A DNA stretch of 39,432 nucleotides, from assembly GCA_905480075.1 (NCBI GenBank), contig CAJQOX010000052.1, positions 1 through 39,432 of the forward strand, given 5' to 3'. Positions within the stretch are counted from its first letter, which is position 1. Each line of letters begins with the position of its first letter. This stretch comes from an uncultured Aureispira sp. GTDB taxonomy: Bacteria > Bacteroidota > Bacteroidia > Chitinophagales > Saprospiraceae. Shown piece by piece: positions 1 to 8,869 of this stretch. A program made the translations under genes and the position numbers. The notes under the pieces were generated by a model, which was given only the letters and a program-made list of their open reading frames with translations, had not been told where the DNA came from and did no database searches.

Positions 1-1
1 A

Positions 2-163
2 TCTGTAGAAATCTACAATTTATCCGGCGGCAAAGTTTATAGCAATTCTTTCCGCAACAAATCTTCTGTAAACCTTGACCTCGACTTTACTGCAGGAATC
101 TATATGCTAGCAGTCAATACAGGAGAAGGAGAAACAATTACAAAAAAATTAATCAAAAAATAA
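2..163 (+). CDS. 3' end of LRR/T9SS-cargo protein (partial)
   Basis: Only the last 53 codons are in the window; the gene is cut by the left edge. The peptide (SVEIYNLSGGKVYSN... ending GETITKKLIKK) matches the C-terminal T9SS sorting domain (type A) of the two complete LRR proteins downstream, which end HYITKKLFKE and HVITKKLIKQ and carry the same 'G[VI]Y-[VM]-[LI]-[AV]-VN-[TS]-G' strand. It is therefore most likely a third member of the same tandem family, exported by the Sec pathway and then across the outer membrane by T9SS. The LRR part cannot be seen, so the full architecture is inferred from the neighbours. Confidence 0.75.
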   Translation, partial: SVEIYNLSGGKVYSNSFRNKSSVNLDLDFTAGIYMLAVNTGEGETITKKLIKK

Positions 164-223
164 ATTTCCCATGTAAATATTGTCAAAGAACTACCCTTGA
201 TTTCTGACCCAAAAAACTTTAAA

Positions 224-931
224 ATGAAAACTAAATCAATATGGATCATTTCAATGATCACTATCACCCTGAATGCCTTATTAATTTCCTGTGAAACGAC
301 TCCTTTTTCTTTGCCCCTTAAAAAAACAGAAGCTATTGAATTAATCGACGAGTGTCTTTCTGCTCAATCAGGAGGCTTTACCCACTACGTCAGTGATGTC
401 ATAAAATTGCATCAGCAGGTAGAAGACAGTTGCAATCTGAGTTCTGAGTGTACCTTTAATTCGGCAGATCAAAATGTTGAATTCAATCATGAATATGCTT
501 CAAATTATAGTTATTCATTAAATTGCGGCAATACAGGATCAAAAGAATTAAGTATAAACCTTAATGCCAGCGGAAGTTTTGAAAGTCCGGGCTTATTTTC
601 AACGGATCTGATAAATGCTAACTGCCATCTTATTGGTCAGGATAATAATCAATTGGAATATATTTTAAACGGCTATTACAGCAGAGAGGGAATTTTAAAA
701 TCGAAAGCTACAAAAGAAGATTTTATATATTGTTTGTCCTTAACTTTAACCGATGTACTTATTAGTAAAAATGGCAATATCCTTTCGGGAACAGCAAAGT
801 ATATACTTGGCGGTGTAAGCAAAGGGATAACATCCGAGTCTTTTAATTATATGGGGGAAATTAAATTTGAAGATAGCAAGCAGGCCACTTTAACTTTTCT
901 CGAGAAGGAATACTGGCTCAAAATAGATTAG
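224..931 (+). CDS. Secreted lipoprotein, unknown function
   Basis: A 235-residue protein of a family I do not recognise. I chose the ATG at 224 over the TTG at 197 because it gives a clean lipoprotein signal peptide: MKTKS, a hydrophobic stretch, then LLISC with the lipobox cysteine at residue 23. The mature part contains about six further cysteines (for example DSCNLSSEC) and beta-rich segments near the C-terminus (GTAKYILGG, YMGEIKFED). It lies 60 bases after the truncated LRR gene and just before a strong hairpin terminator, so the two may share a transcript. Localisation to an outer or inner membrane leaflet is inferred from the lipobox only. No enzyme motif is visible. Confidence 0.75.
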   Translation: MKTKSIWIISMITITLNALLISCETTPFSLPLKKTEAIELIDECLSAQSGGFTHYVSDVIKLHQQVEDSCNLSSECTFNSADQNVEFNHEYASNYSYSLNCGNTGSKELSINLNASGSFESPGLFSTDLINANCHLIGQDNNQLEYILNGYYSREGILKSKATKEDFIYCLSLTLTDVLISKNGNILSGTAKYILGGVSKGITSESFNYMGEIKFEDSKQATLTFLEKEYWLKID

Positions 932-935
932 TTAA

Positions 936-973
936 AAAAACGGATTGCTGATATTTTAGCAATCCGTTTTTAT
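936..973 (+). terminator. Rho-independent terminator after the lipoprotein gene
   Basis: A 9-bp perfect stem (CGGATTGCT at 941-949 with AGCAATCCG at 958-966), extended by A/T pairs on both sides, has an 8-base loop and is followed by a T-rich tract. The rest of the gap to 1266 is AT-rich and holds only the promoter of the next gene. Confidence 0.85.
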
Positions 974-1161
974 TTATCTATAAATCATCTAATTAAATCA
1001 TCCTTCGTTTCCTGATTTCGCTATCACACCCTTTTTCTTCTTTGTTTTTTATTATTTTAAAAACGTAAAAAATATTAAATGATGTAAAAGATAAAAAAGA
1101 ATGGCTCAGAATCATTTTTTTATCCTTTTACTCGCAGTAATTCAATGATTTTCAAGGCATA

Positions 1162-1216
1162 TTGACATCTATCAATGTTACTTTTTTTTTTCTGGTATAT
1201 ATTTGTAATTGTAATC
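1162..1216 (+). promoter_or_regulatory. CRP/FNR-like box plus TAnnTTTG promoter of the first LRR gene
   Basis: The palindrome TTGAC-ATCT-ATCAA (1162-1175) fits the FNR/CRP-family pattern TTGAy-N4-rTCAA. Its centre lies 29.5 bases before the T of a Bacteroidota -7 element, TATATTTG (1198-1205). If transcription starts a few bases after the -7 element, the box would be centred near -41, the class II activator position. The same arrangement occurs before the next gene with identical spacing. The regulator is not in the window; the assignment is by pattern. Confidence 0.6.
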
Positions 1217-1265
1217 AATTTAGATTCAAAAATAAATAAACCAAACAAATAACAAAGTTAATGTC

Positions 1266-2294
1266 ATGAAACATTTAAAATTTCTCAGCCCGGCAATTCT
1301 TCTTTTCATTGCGGCCCTTTTTTCTCCCTTTACAACACAGGCACAGAACATTCAATTTTCTGATACTCACTTCAAGGCTATATTGCTTGCAAATGCACAG
1401 GTGAATACAAACGGCGATAACGAAATTCAAAAAAATGAAGCCCTTTCTTTTAGCGGGTCACTGAATGTTTCAGGTTCCGGGATATATGATTTGAGTGGAA
1501 TAGAAAGTTTCACCAATATTATCTCACTGAATTGCAGTAATAATAATCTTTCATTACTCGACCTTTCTGCCAATAGAAATCTTCAACGGCTTGATTGCAG
1601 CAGTAATTACCTGACAGAGCTCGATGTTTCAAATCTCTCCTATCTGATGTTGCTTGATGTTCATTCAAATTCAATCAACAGTATAGACCTTAGCTCAAAT
1701 ACATTTCTTATCCGTTTATATATTCAGAATAATCAGGTTGACAATCTCGACTTATCAGTACCTACCGAACTTCAGATCCTCGATTGTAGTAATAACGATC
1801 TGATTTCTCTTGATATCAGCCCGAATATTAATCTTAAATCTATCAATTGTTCATCAAACAACCTATCAGTACTGAACCTGGCAAATAACCATAATGTCAA
1901 CATTTCTTCAGCTTCAATTGATGCGAGGAATAATGAACTGATATGTGTGCAGGTAGACGATCAGAATTTTTCCAGCCTTAATTGGTCTCAGCAAATTGAT
2001 GCTTCGGCTTTTTACAGCAATAATTGTACTGCGCTACCTGTAAAAGAAGTAAAGCAAAACGACTTTACTTTTTACCCCAATCCTGCTACCAATGTGGTGA
2101 CAGTATATTTTGGTGGCTTCTTTGAAAGGATTTCTGTAGAAGTTATTAATACCACAGGAGCTGTTGTGATGAAAAAAATCTACGAGAATTCTGAATCTGC
2201 CAATATCGAACTCGACTTCACGTCAGGCGTATATGTGCTTGCTGTCAATACAGGGGACGGGCACTATATTACTAAAAAATTATTCAAAGAATAA
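1266..2294 (+). CDS. Secreted leucine-rich-repeat protein with T9SS sorting domain
   Basis: 342 residues. A Sec signal peptide (residues 1-26, ending TTQAQ) is followed by an EF-hand-like loop (NTNGDNEIQKNEA, about 47-59), about seven 21-22-residue LRRs of the Bacteroidota 'LDCSxNxLxxLDLSxN' type (about 84-226), a cysteine-containing cap (ICVQVDDQ...SNNC) and a T9SS type A domain (FTFYPNPA... to the end, about 268-342). By family knowledge the protein would be surface-attached or released by T9SS, and the LRR probably binds a protein or glycan; the ligand is unknown. It is a tandem paralogue of the next gene and has its own promoter and terminator, so it is probably transcribed alone. Confidence 0.9.
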   Translation: MKHLKFLSPAILLFIAALFSPFTTQAQNIQFSDTHFKAILLANAQVNTNGDNEIQKNEALSFSGSLNVSGSGIYDLSGIESFTNIISLNCSNNNLSLLDLSANRNLQRLDCSSNYLTELDVSNLSYLMLLDVHSNSINSIDLSSNTFLIRLYIQNNQVDNLDLSVPTELQILDCSNNDLISLDISPNINLKSINCSSNNLSVLNLANNHNVNISSASIDARNNELICVQVDDQNFSSLNWSQQIDASAFYSNNCTALPVKEVKQNDFTFYPNPATNVVTVYFGGFFERISVEVINTTGAVVMKKIYENSESANIELDFTSGVYVLAVNTGDGHYITKKLFKE

Positions 2295-2336
2295 ACCTTA
2301 AAACACTATATTTTTCAATTATCTGCTAAACCCTTT

Positions 2337-2370
2337 AAGGATTGCTGCTTATTGCAGCAATCCTTCTTTA
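2337..2370 (+). terminator. Rho-independent terminator after the first LRR gene
   Basis: A 12-bp perfect stem (AAGGATTGCTGC 2337-2348 with GCAGCAATCCTT 2354-2365) closes a 5-base loop and is followed by T-rich sequence. The rest of the 363-base gap to the next gene is very AT-rich and holds only its promoter module. Confidence 0.9.
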
Positions 2371-2545
2371 TTTCTGTTAATTTTTTAGACTCCGAAATTA
2401 ATTTTAATCATCATTATAAAGTTTTTTTATTTTGTTTTTGTTTTTATTTTTTGTGGTATAACTTGTTGTAAATCAAGCTTTAGTTTTGTTGTTAATTGCT
2501 GATGTTTTTTTTTAGGTGAATATTTTTTTCAATTTTTTATCCATC

Positions 2546-2600
2546 TTGACAATCGTCAATGTCACTCCTTCTGCCAGGGTCTATATTTGTAATTGTAATC
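2546..2600 (+). promoter_or_regulatory. CRP/FNR-like box plus TAnnTTTG promoter of the second LRR gene
   Basis: A perfect palindrome, TTGAC-AATC-GTCAA (2546-2559), is centred 29.5 bases before the TATATTTG element at 2582-2589, exactly as before gene 1266-2294. The 19 bases TATATTTGTAATTGTAATC (2582-2600) are identical to those at 1198-1216, whereas the sequence between box and -7 element is only partly conserved. That argues for selection on both elements and on their spacing. Confidence 0.65.
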
Positions 2601-2657
2601 GAAATGATACACAACTAATAATTAATTTAATTTTAAAAACCTTTACAAGTCTTAATC

Positions 2658-3686
2658 ATGAAAAACTTAAAAAACCTTAACCCCTCCATCTTCTTTTTTA
2701 TTGCTGTTTTTATTTCTGCTTTTACAACAAAGGCACAGAATGTTCATTTTTCGGATATTCACTTCAAAACAGTATTGCTTGCAAATACATTGGTAAATAC
2801 CAATGGCGATAACGAAATTCAAAAATCTGAAGCCAATGCCTTTAATGGATCTCTCGATGTATCAAATTCCACGATTTATGATATGACCGGAATAGAGTAT
2901 TTTACTAATATGGTTTCTCTGAATTGCTCTGGGAATGATATTGAAGAATTATATATTGCTGAAAACACAGGTTTGATGCGCCTCAATTGCAGTAATAATA
3001 AATTATTTGGACTCGATGTTACCAATCTTACAGAATTGATGATTCTTGATTTTCATGATAATTCTATCAGCAACCTGAATTTACATGCAAATACTGCTCT
3101 TATTCATTTAATTGCAAATAATAATCAACTTGAAGAACTTGACCTAAGATCAAACCTTGATATTCAGAAATTGGATTGCAGCTTTAATAATATTTTGTAC
3201 CTTGATTTAAGTGCAAATAATGTTTTAAAATCTATCAATTGTTCATCAAACAATCTTTCAGAACTCAATTTGGCAAACCAAAACAATATAAATATCCCTG
3301 CCGGGTCTATTGATGCCACCGGAAATAACCTTAATTGTGTACAGGTGGATAACCAAAGCTATTCAAGCCTTAACTGGTCTCATCAAATAGATGCAACAGC
3401 CTACTACAGCAACAACTGTACTGCGCTTCCATTGAAGGAAATTGCAATGGATGACTTCACCTTCTACCCCAATCCTGCTACTGATGCCGTAACAGTATAT
3501 TTTGGTGGCGAATTCGAAAGAGTCTCTGTAGAGGTTGTAAATACTTCAGGTGCTGTTGTAATGAAAAACAGTTATGAAAATGCTGAATCTGCAAACATTA
3601 ATCTTGATATTCTTGCGGGGGTATATATGATAGTTGTTAATTCAGGAAACGGACATGTCATTACTAAAAAATTAATCAAACAATAA
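2658..3686 (+). CDS. Secreted leucine-rich-repeat protein with T9SS sorting domain (paralogue)
   Basis: 342 residues, the same length as its upstream neighbour and collinear with it throughout. It has a signal peptide (to about residue 26, TTKAQ), an EF-hand-like loop (NTNGDNEIQKSEA), LRRs of the 'LNCSxNxL' type, a cap (NCVQVDNQ...SNNC), and a T9SS type A domain (FTFYPNPATDAVTVYF... to ITKKLIKQ). The ends of the protein are almost identical to the paralogue, while several LRR surface positions differ (for example HDNSISNLNLHANTAL against HSNSINSIDLSSNTFL). This would be expected if the two bind different ligands; that is inference. It has its own promoter module and terminator. Confidence 0.9.
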   Translation: MKNLKNLNPSIFFFIAVFISAFTTKAQNVHFSDIHFKTVLLANTLVNTNGDNEIQKSEANAFNGSLDVSNSTIYDMTGIEYFTNMVSLNCSGNDIEELYIAENTGLMRLNCSNNKLFGLDVTNLTELMILDFHDNSISNLNLHANTALIHLIANNNQLEELDLRSNLDIQKLDCSFNNILYLDLSANNVLKSINCSSNNLSELNLANQNNINIPAGSIDATGNNLNCVQVDNQSYSSLNWSHQIDATAYYSNNCTALPLKEIAMDDFTFYPNPATDAVTVYFGGEFERVSVEVVNTSGAVVMKNSYENAESANINLDILAGVYMIVVNSGNGHVITKKLIKQ

Positions 3687-3879
3687 GTAAATTTTTCAGA
3701 ATGATCTGAATTATTTATTGTGAATATGCTTTTGAGGAATTAGTGAAAATATCAATTTAAGGCCAGACGATCAAATTTTACGATCAGCATGAACACACAA
3801 GAAGGTCAGATTAAAACGTTTGAAACGGTAAAGAAATAACCTTAATTCTTTCAGCTTTCATTTAAAGAAATTGGTATAG

Positions 3880-3915
3880 TCCCGGAATTTTGAAATCAAA
3901 ATTCCGGGATTTTTA
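3880..3915 (+). terminator. Rho-independent terminator
   Basis: A 13-bp stem, TCCCGGAATTTTG (3880-3892) with CAAAATTCCGGGA (3897-3909), is followed by T-rich sequence. It lies about 190 bases after the second LRR gene, so that transcript would have a long 3' untranslated region. I see no gene in 3687-3879. Confidence 0.85.
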
Positions 3916-3939
3916 TTTGTAACTTTTGGGTTTTAATTC

Positions 3940-3967
3940 ATTATGTTAATATCTTTTTTAACATAAT
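3940..3967 (+). promoter_or_regulatory. Perfect inverted repeat just before the start codon
   Basis: ATTATGTTAA (3940-3949) and TTAACATAAT (3958-3967) form a perfect 10-bp inverted repeat with an 8-base spacer, ending 8 bases before the ATG at 3976. It could be an operator, or a leader hairpin masking the translation start. It lacks a following T-run and is AT-rich, so it is not a terminator for this direction. Function is unproven. Confidence 0.4.
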
Positions 3968-3975
3968 AAATACTG

Positions 3976-5508
3976 ATGAATAAATTTACAGCCTTCTTTT
4001 TTCTCCTTTTTTTACTCCCTTTTTTACTTTCGGCCCAAAATGATTCCGAAGTTAATCTCAAAATAAACTACTTCCCGGGTTCTGTTGCACTGCAGGATGA
4101 GACAAAGAACATGTTGAGTACTTTAATTTTCAACATCAGAGCATCCGAAAAGGTAAAGAAAATTGAAATTATCGCTCATTCAGATTCAAGGGATTTATCG
4201 GAAGAACGTATCCTTTTAATAGCTGAATTTTTAAATCAAGAAGAAATCCCTGATTCAATCATCGAAAAAGTAACTGAAATCAATCCGTTGGATGAAGTGG
4301 AAATTTTTATTGACTTTGGTTCTGAAGATAATGAAATATCATTGAAACCTTCAGGTTTAACTTCCCATTCAATCAAATGGAAAGAACCCGATAGTATTAC
4401 CAGGCAATATTGTCCGGGCAAATCAAAATCTCCACAGGTATTTATGATACCTCCTGACTCCGATGTCAATATAACCGGAGCGGAAGGTACGGTTATTAAT
4501 ATAAGCAGAAATGAATTGCAACATTTCAATGGCGATAGGGTAGAAGGGCCTTTAAGTGTTGAACTGAAGGAGTTCTATTCCACGGAGGATATTATCAGGG
4601 CAGATTTACAGACAGTTTCTGACCACGATGTTCTTGAATCCGGGGGCATGATTCATCTCAATGTAAGCGCTGAAAATAAACCAGTCAAGCTCAAAGAAGG
4701 GGCATTTGCCAATATTAAAATGCCTGCCCAAAATACAAGGCCCCTGAAAGGCATGGATCTTTTTGTCGGCGAATATATGGACAACGGAGCGCTAAACTGG
4801 AAAATGACCCTGCCGGTGGAATTTTCTCCTTCAACAGGTGATACTTTTATGCCCGATTCCTATGTGAAAGCAAGATACAAGGAAGTACTCGATTCTGTTT
4901 ACTATTATAATTTTAAAAAAATACCCGGGCATACTCACCAAAATATTAAAGTTCTGCTTATGAGTAAATCCATGGGGAATGATAACAATCAAAGAAGGGA
5001 TATCAAGAAGTTTTTTCATTACGAACAATATTATGATCTTCAGTTACCCTTTATTAACCCACCCCCTGTTCCCGGTGAACTGACTCAAAGAGGAGGAATT
5101 TTTATAAACCTTGACCGCTTTTTCAGAATAGATATTAATTTCCCCAAAAGAAATCCTCCGATTCCGCCTTCTACCAATATTTATCTGAAATTAGATTATT
5201 CGGGCGATCTGCTGAGCAGCAAAAACAGGTTATCAGCAAGACCCACTATTGCCCTCAAACTAAAGAACAGGTCTGTATTTCTTCAGGGCGAAATCACGTA
5301 CTCCGGCAAGGACAAAACAGCATTCGATTATGTGATTAAAAGAGTACCCCTCGATCAGGATGCAGTCCTGATGGCCTTTTGGGATTCCGGGGATGATATA
5401 CTATTTGCTTCTCAGGAATTTAAAGTTGATAAGTCCAATAATTCCAGGTCTATGGCGCTACGTAAAATTGATAAGAGAATCTTTTCTGAGATAATGAGCG
5501 GGCTTTAG
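3976..5508 (+). CDS. Secreted protein with divergent OmpA-like N-terminal domain
   Basis: 510 residues with a signal peptide (MNKFTAFFFLLFLLPFLLSAQ). Residues about 26-115 follow the OmpA-like beta-alpha-beta layout: VNLKINYFPGS, a helix, KIEIIAHSDSR, SEERILLIAEFL, then EVEIFIDFG. The usual LSxxRA arginine motif is not intact, so peptidoglycan binding is doubtful. Residues about 150-290 form a beta-rich module (GTVINISRNEL..., VEGPLSVELKEF, LESGGMIHLNVSA, ANIKMP, MDLFVGE) that I have seen in other secreted Bacteroidota proteins but cannot name with certainty. The rest is unassigned beta-rich sequence. There is no T9SS domain, so periplasmic location is the simplest inference. It is a single gene between a terminator and the symporter gene. 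Confidence 0.75.
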   Translation: MNKFTAFFFLLFLLPFLLSAQNDSEVNLKINYFPGSVALQDETKNMLSTLIFNIRASEKVKKIEIIAHSDSRDLSEERILLIAEFLNQEEIPDSIIEKVTEINPLDEVEIFIDFGSEDNEISLKPSGLTSHSIKWKEPDSITRQYCPGKSKSPQVFMIPPDSDVNITGAEGTVINISRNELQHFNGDRVEGPLSVELKEFYSTEDIIRADLQTVSDHDVLESGGMIHLNVSAENKPVKLKEGAFANIKMPAQNTRPLKGMDLFVGEYMDNGALNWKMTLPVEFSPSTGDTFMPDSYVKARYKEVLDSVYYYNFKKIPGHTHQNIKVLLMSKSMGNDNNQRRDIKKFFHYEQYYDLQLPFINPPPVPGELTQRGGIFINLDRFFRIDINFPKRNPPIPPSTNIYLKLDYSGDLLSSKNRLSARPTIALKLKNRSVFLQGEITYSGKDKTAFDYVIKRVPLDQDAVLMAFWDSGDDILFASQEFKVDKSNNSRSMALRKIDKRIFSEIMSGL

Positions 5509-5689
5509 AAGATTATTTCATTAATATACTAAGAGTTTATTGTTCAGATAATCCTTATATTAAACCTGATCTTTTTTCTCCAGGTTATATTTTGAATCAG
5601 TTTCCCTTTGAAAGAAATTAATCTTTTACAAAAAAAAAGTTACCTTTCCACAATAGTATAGGATTAAAGCACCAAAGAATAATGAGATT

Positions 5690-7501
5690 ATGATTTTAGA
5701 ATTAGCAGACTGGATAATAGTTGTTCTCTTTTTAGGAATCACCTTATTTATAGGTTTAAAATATAAAGATACAGCAAGTGCTTCACTGACCGACTTTTTT
5801 TTGGCAGGAAGAAATTTGCCCTGGTACATTGCCGGTATCTCAATGGTAGCCACAACCTTTGCTGCCGATACGCCACTTTGGGTAGCTGAGGTGATCAAAA
5901 AAAATGGAATTTCCGGAAACTGGCTTTGGTGGAATATGCTTATTGGGGGAATGCTTACTACTTTCTTTTTTGCCAAAATGTGGAGAAAGGCAAATGTCCT
6001 CACCGAACTCGAGTTTTTGGAACTGCGGTATGCCGGCAAACCAGCTAAAGTTTTCAGGAAATTCAAATCGGTGTACCTGGGCATATTTTTCAATACAATT
6101 ATTATTGGGTGGGTGAATGCCGCTATGATAAAAATTCTTGTTATTTTTCTGGACATTGATTATTCAACGGCTTTTATGTTTATAGCAGTGCTGATGGTGT
6201 TAATTGCTATATATTCCTCCCTTTCAGGTCTTCTTGGAGTAGTGATTACGGATGCACTACAATTTGTTCTTGCTATGACAGGCTGTATCATTTTAGCCGT
6301 TATTATGCTCAATTCAGAGCAGGTGGGAGGAGTGACAGGTCTGAAAGAAAAATTGCCTGAATGGCGTTTTGACTTCTTCCCGAATATAAACTCTGCAGGT
6401 TCTGCTGTTGGTACTTTCGGTCTTTCAATCGGGGCTTTTTTCTCCTTTATAGCTGTTCAGTGGTGGGCAAGTTGGTATCCTGGTAATGAACCCGGAGGAG
6501 GGGGCTATATCTCACAGCGGATGATGAGTACAAAAGATGAAAGAAACTCAGTTTTGGCTACTTTGTTTTTTCAGATTGCCCATTATGCCCTAAGGCCCTG
6601 GCCCTGGATAATAGTAGGTTTATGTGCCTTGGTTGTCTACCCTGATCTTCCAATGAACAAAGCCGGGGATGGTTTTGTTTTGGCAATGAGAGATTTTATG
6701 CCCACAGGGCTCAGAGGCTTGTTGTTTACGGCTTTTCTCGGAGCGTATATGAGCACAATCTCCACTCAGCTGAATTGGGGGGCAAGTTATCTGACCAATG
6801 ATTTGTACAAAAGACATCTTGAAGAAAAAGGGGAAGGAGTAACACAGAAAAGACTGGTGCTTGCAGGCAGGTTATTTACTGTAGTTATTATGATCATCGC
6901 TTTGGTTGTTACTTCCTATGTAGATACTATTGACGGTGCTGCCCGTTTTCTTATTGCCTCTTCTGCCGGATTGGGGGCAGTCCTGATCTTGAGGTGGTAT
7001 TGGAGCAGAATAAATATCTGGAGTGAAATTGCGGCCACTGTCGCCCCGATACTTGGATATACCCTCAGCAAATTTGTCCTTGCTCCGATATTTGATGTTG
7101 TAATTAGTAAAGACGAAATCCAAAACAGCTTTATTGACAATGAAGGTATTTTGTTGTGTACCACCTTATTTACCACTATAGTTTGGTTGGTTGTCACCTT
7201 TCTAACTCCTCCGGAAAATGATGAAACCCTCAAAAAGTTTTATCTGCAGGTGGAACCTGAAGGTGCCTGGGGCAGTATCCGGCAAAAATTAGGACTTCCT
7301 CAATCAAAATCTGAGATTCCTAAATTGATAGTTTGCTGGTTCAGCGCTACCGCCCTTACGTACTCTTTACTCTTTTTTATAGGAAAGTTAATTTTTCAGG
7401 ATTATTATTTTGCCTGGATTAATTTGGGTGTTGCTGTTTTTTCATTCTTTATACTGAGGCATTTTATGAATAAAACTAAAAATATCCTTCCTGATAATTA
7501 A
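5690..7501 (+). CDS. Sodium:solute symporter (SSS family) permease
   Basis: 603 residues, an inner-membrane protein with about 13-14 hydrophobic segments. It carries typical SSS-family features: the N-terminal helix followed by DFFLAGRNLPWY, then SMVATTFAADTPLW, and later an unwound-helix region with TAFLGAYMSTISTQLNWGASYLTNDLYKR. This family couples sodium entry to uptake of sugars, amino acids, vitamins or organic acids; the substrate cannot be read from sequence. The C-terminus has extra helices and a soluble loop (EGAWGSIRQKLGLPQSK), common in the Bacteroidota branch. It is transcribed alone and converges with the lolE-like gene, 67 bases apart. Confidence 0.92.
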   Translation: MILELADWIIVVLFLGITLFIGLKYKDTASASLTDFFLAGRNLPWYIAGISMVATTFAADTPLWVAEVIKKNGISGNWLWWNMLIGGMLTTFFFAKMWRKANVLTELEFLELRYAGKPAKVFRKFKSVYLGIFFNTIIIGWVNAAMIKILVIFLDIDYSTAFMFIAVLMVLIAIYSSLSGLLGVVITDALQFVLAMTGCIILAVIMLNSEQVGGVTGLKEKLPEWRFDFFPNINSAGSAVGTFGLSIGAFFSFIAVQWWASWYPGNEPGGGGYISQRMMSTKDERNSVLATLFFQIAHYALRPWPWIIVGLCALVVYPDLPMNKAGDGFVLAMRDFMPTGLRGLLFTAFLGAYMSTISTQLNWGASYLTNDLYKRHLEEKGEGVTQKRLVLAGRLFTVVIMIIALVVTSYVDTIDGAARFLIASSAGLGAVLILRWYWSRINIWSEIAATVAPILGYTLSKFVLAPIFDVVISKDEIQNSFIDNEGILLCTTLFTTIVWLVVTFLTPPENDETLKKFYLQVEPEGAWGSIRQKLGLPQSKSEIPKLIVCWFSATALTYSLLFFIGKLIFQDYYFAWINLGVAVFSFFILRHFMNKTKNILPDN

Positions 7502-7568
7502 AGATTGGAATCGTAGGAATATTTGTTTCTTGAAAATTGCAGTACTGTTGAACCTTAAAATCGGATCA

Positions 7569-8816
7569 TCAATCCTTGCGCAATATAGTACTGATTTTAC
7601 TTGCACGCTGTGCAGGGATCCACGCAGCAAAAGTCCCGATGGCCAAAACAGTAATTATTACCTCTATAAAGTCACGAAAGCGCATTTCCACCGGGTAGGC
7701 ATCGATGATGAAATCTCCGGAACCACTTAGTTGGACTAATCCGTATTCCTGCTGAAGAAAACAGAGAATCACCGCAAGGATACAACCGAAAAACAAGCCT
7801 GAAAATGATAAAAGAAAGCCTTCTGCAATAAATATTTTTCTGATTAAAAGATTGGTTGCGCCCATTGATTTAAGTGTGGAAATATCTTTCTTTTTTTCCA
7901 GTACCAGCATCCAAAGAGCTCCTACCATATTAAATGCTACCAAAACGAGGGTGAAAGCAAATATCAAAAAGGCGACATATTTCTCCAGATTAGTGATTTT
8001 GTATAAGGCCTCATCCTGTTGATAGCGGTTCTGTATCAGAAATTCCTCTCCCAGTATTTCTCTTATTTTTCCGATCGTATTTGAACTGCTGAAATTCTTG
8101 TCCAGCTTTATTTCAAGAGAGGATATCTCCCCGTTTTTGTAGGATGTCAACTCCTGTACGAATTTTAGATTCGTAATGACATAATTGTCGTGTTCAGGTT
8201 GTTGAATTGCGTAGATAGCCGAGGGATAAACATTTCGCTTTTTAAAGGGCTTTTTGGAAAGACTCGCAGACAGGTTTTTTTTTGTTCTCTTGGGCATATA
8301 AATTGTCATATGCTGATTGAAGGCTACACCAACCGATACATTCAGAGTGTACTCAAGCGTTGCCCCGATAAGGGCATAGTTTACATTGCTCAGAGAATCG
8401 TATAGTAAATATCTCCCCGAACTCAGGCAGGTGTCTATGGAGGTGGCCTTTTTGTAATTTTTATCTACCCCTTTAATATTTCCAATGTTCTGAATACCAT
8501 CGTACTCAAATAAGGCAATCTCTTCCAGTGTCTTCGATATTGTTTTTACGCCTTTAAGAAGGCTTATCTGAGTCAGTTTGTCACTGTCAGGTATAAAGAC
8601 TTTCCCTTCAACAGCTGTAATTTTCACATCGGGCTTGAAAGCACCGATCATGTTTCCCAGCAAGCCCTCAAACCCATTGAAAACAGACATGATAACTATC
8701 AGGGCCATGCTGCCTATGCAGATGCCAAAAACAGATATCCCGGAGATTATATTTATGGCATTGGTTGATTTTTTTGAAAATACGTACCTTCTTGCAAACT
8801 TAAAGGGCAGGTTCAT
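7569..8816 (-). CDS. FtsX/LolE-type ABC transporter permease
   Basis: 415 residues. It has a first transmembrane helix near the N-terminus (NAINIISGISVFGICIGSMALIVIMSV), a periplasmic domain of about 200 residues, and three C-terminal helices (YVAFLIFAFTLVLVAFNMVGAL; FIAEGFLLSFSGLFFGCILAVIL; FIEVIITVLAIGTFAAWIPAQ). This is the MacB/FtsX fold of lipoprotein-releasing LolC/LolE permeases. The N-terminal LPFKFARRYVFSKKS is also typical. The likely role is extraction of lipoproteins from the inner membrane, with an ATPase (LolD) encoded elsewhere. It lies 53 bases downstream of rbfA on the same strand, so the two probably form an operon. Confidence 0.88.
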   Translation of the reverse strand: MNLPFKFARRYVFSKKSTNAINIISGISVFGICIGSMALIVIMSVFNGFEGLLGNMIGAFKPDVKITAVEGKVFIPDSDKLTQISLLKGVKTISKTLEEIALFEYDGIQNIGNIKGVDKNYKKATSIDTCLSSGRYLLYDSLSNVNYALIGATLEYTLNVSVGVAFNQHMTIYMPKRTKKNLSASLSKKPFKKRNVYPSAIYAIQQPEHDNYVITNLKFVQELTSYKNGEISSLEIKLDKNFSSSNTIGKIREILGEEFLIQNRYQQDEALYKITNLEKYVAFLIFAFTLVLVAFNMVGALWMLVLEKKKDISTLKSMGATNLLIRKIFIAEGFLLSFSGLFFGCILAVILCFLQQEYGLVQLSGSGDFIIDAYPVEMRFRDFIEVIITVLAIGTFAAWIPAQRASKISTILRKD

Positions 8817-8869
8817 ATCGTTTTCAGGATTTTCAAAAGTCTGATAGTTTCTTTTTGTTTTTAATGGGA

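Noticed and set aside
5626..6156. A 176-codon minus-strand ORF over the symporter gene
   Set aside because: It lies antisense to strong SSS-family coding sequence, has no signal peptide or family resemblance, and its composition is that expected from reading hydrophobic codons backwards.
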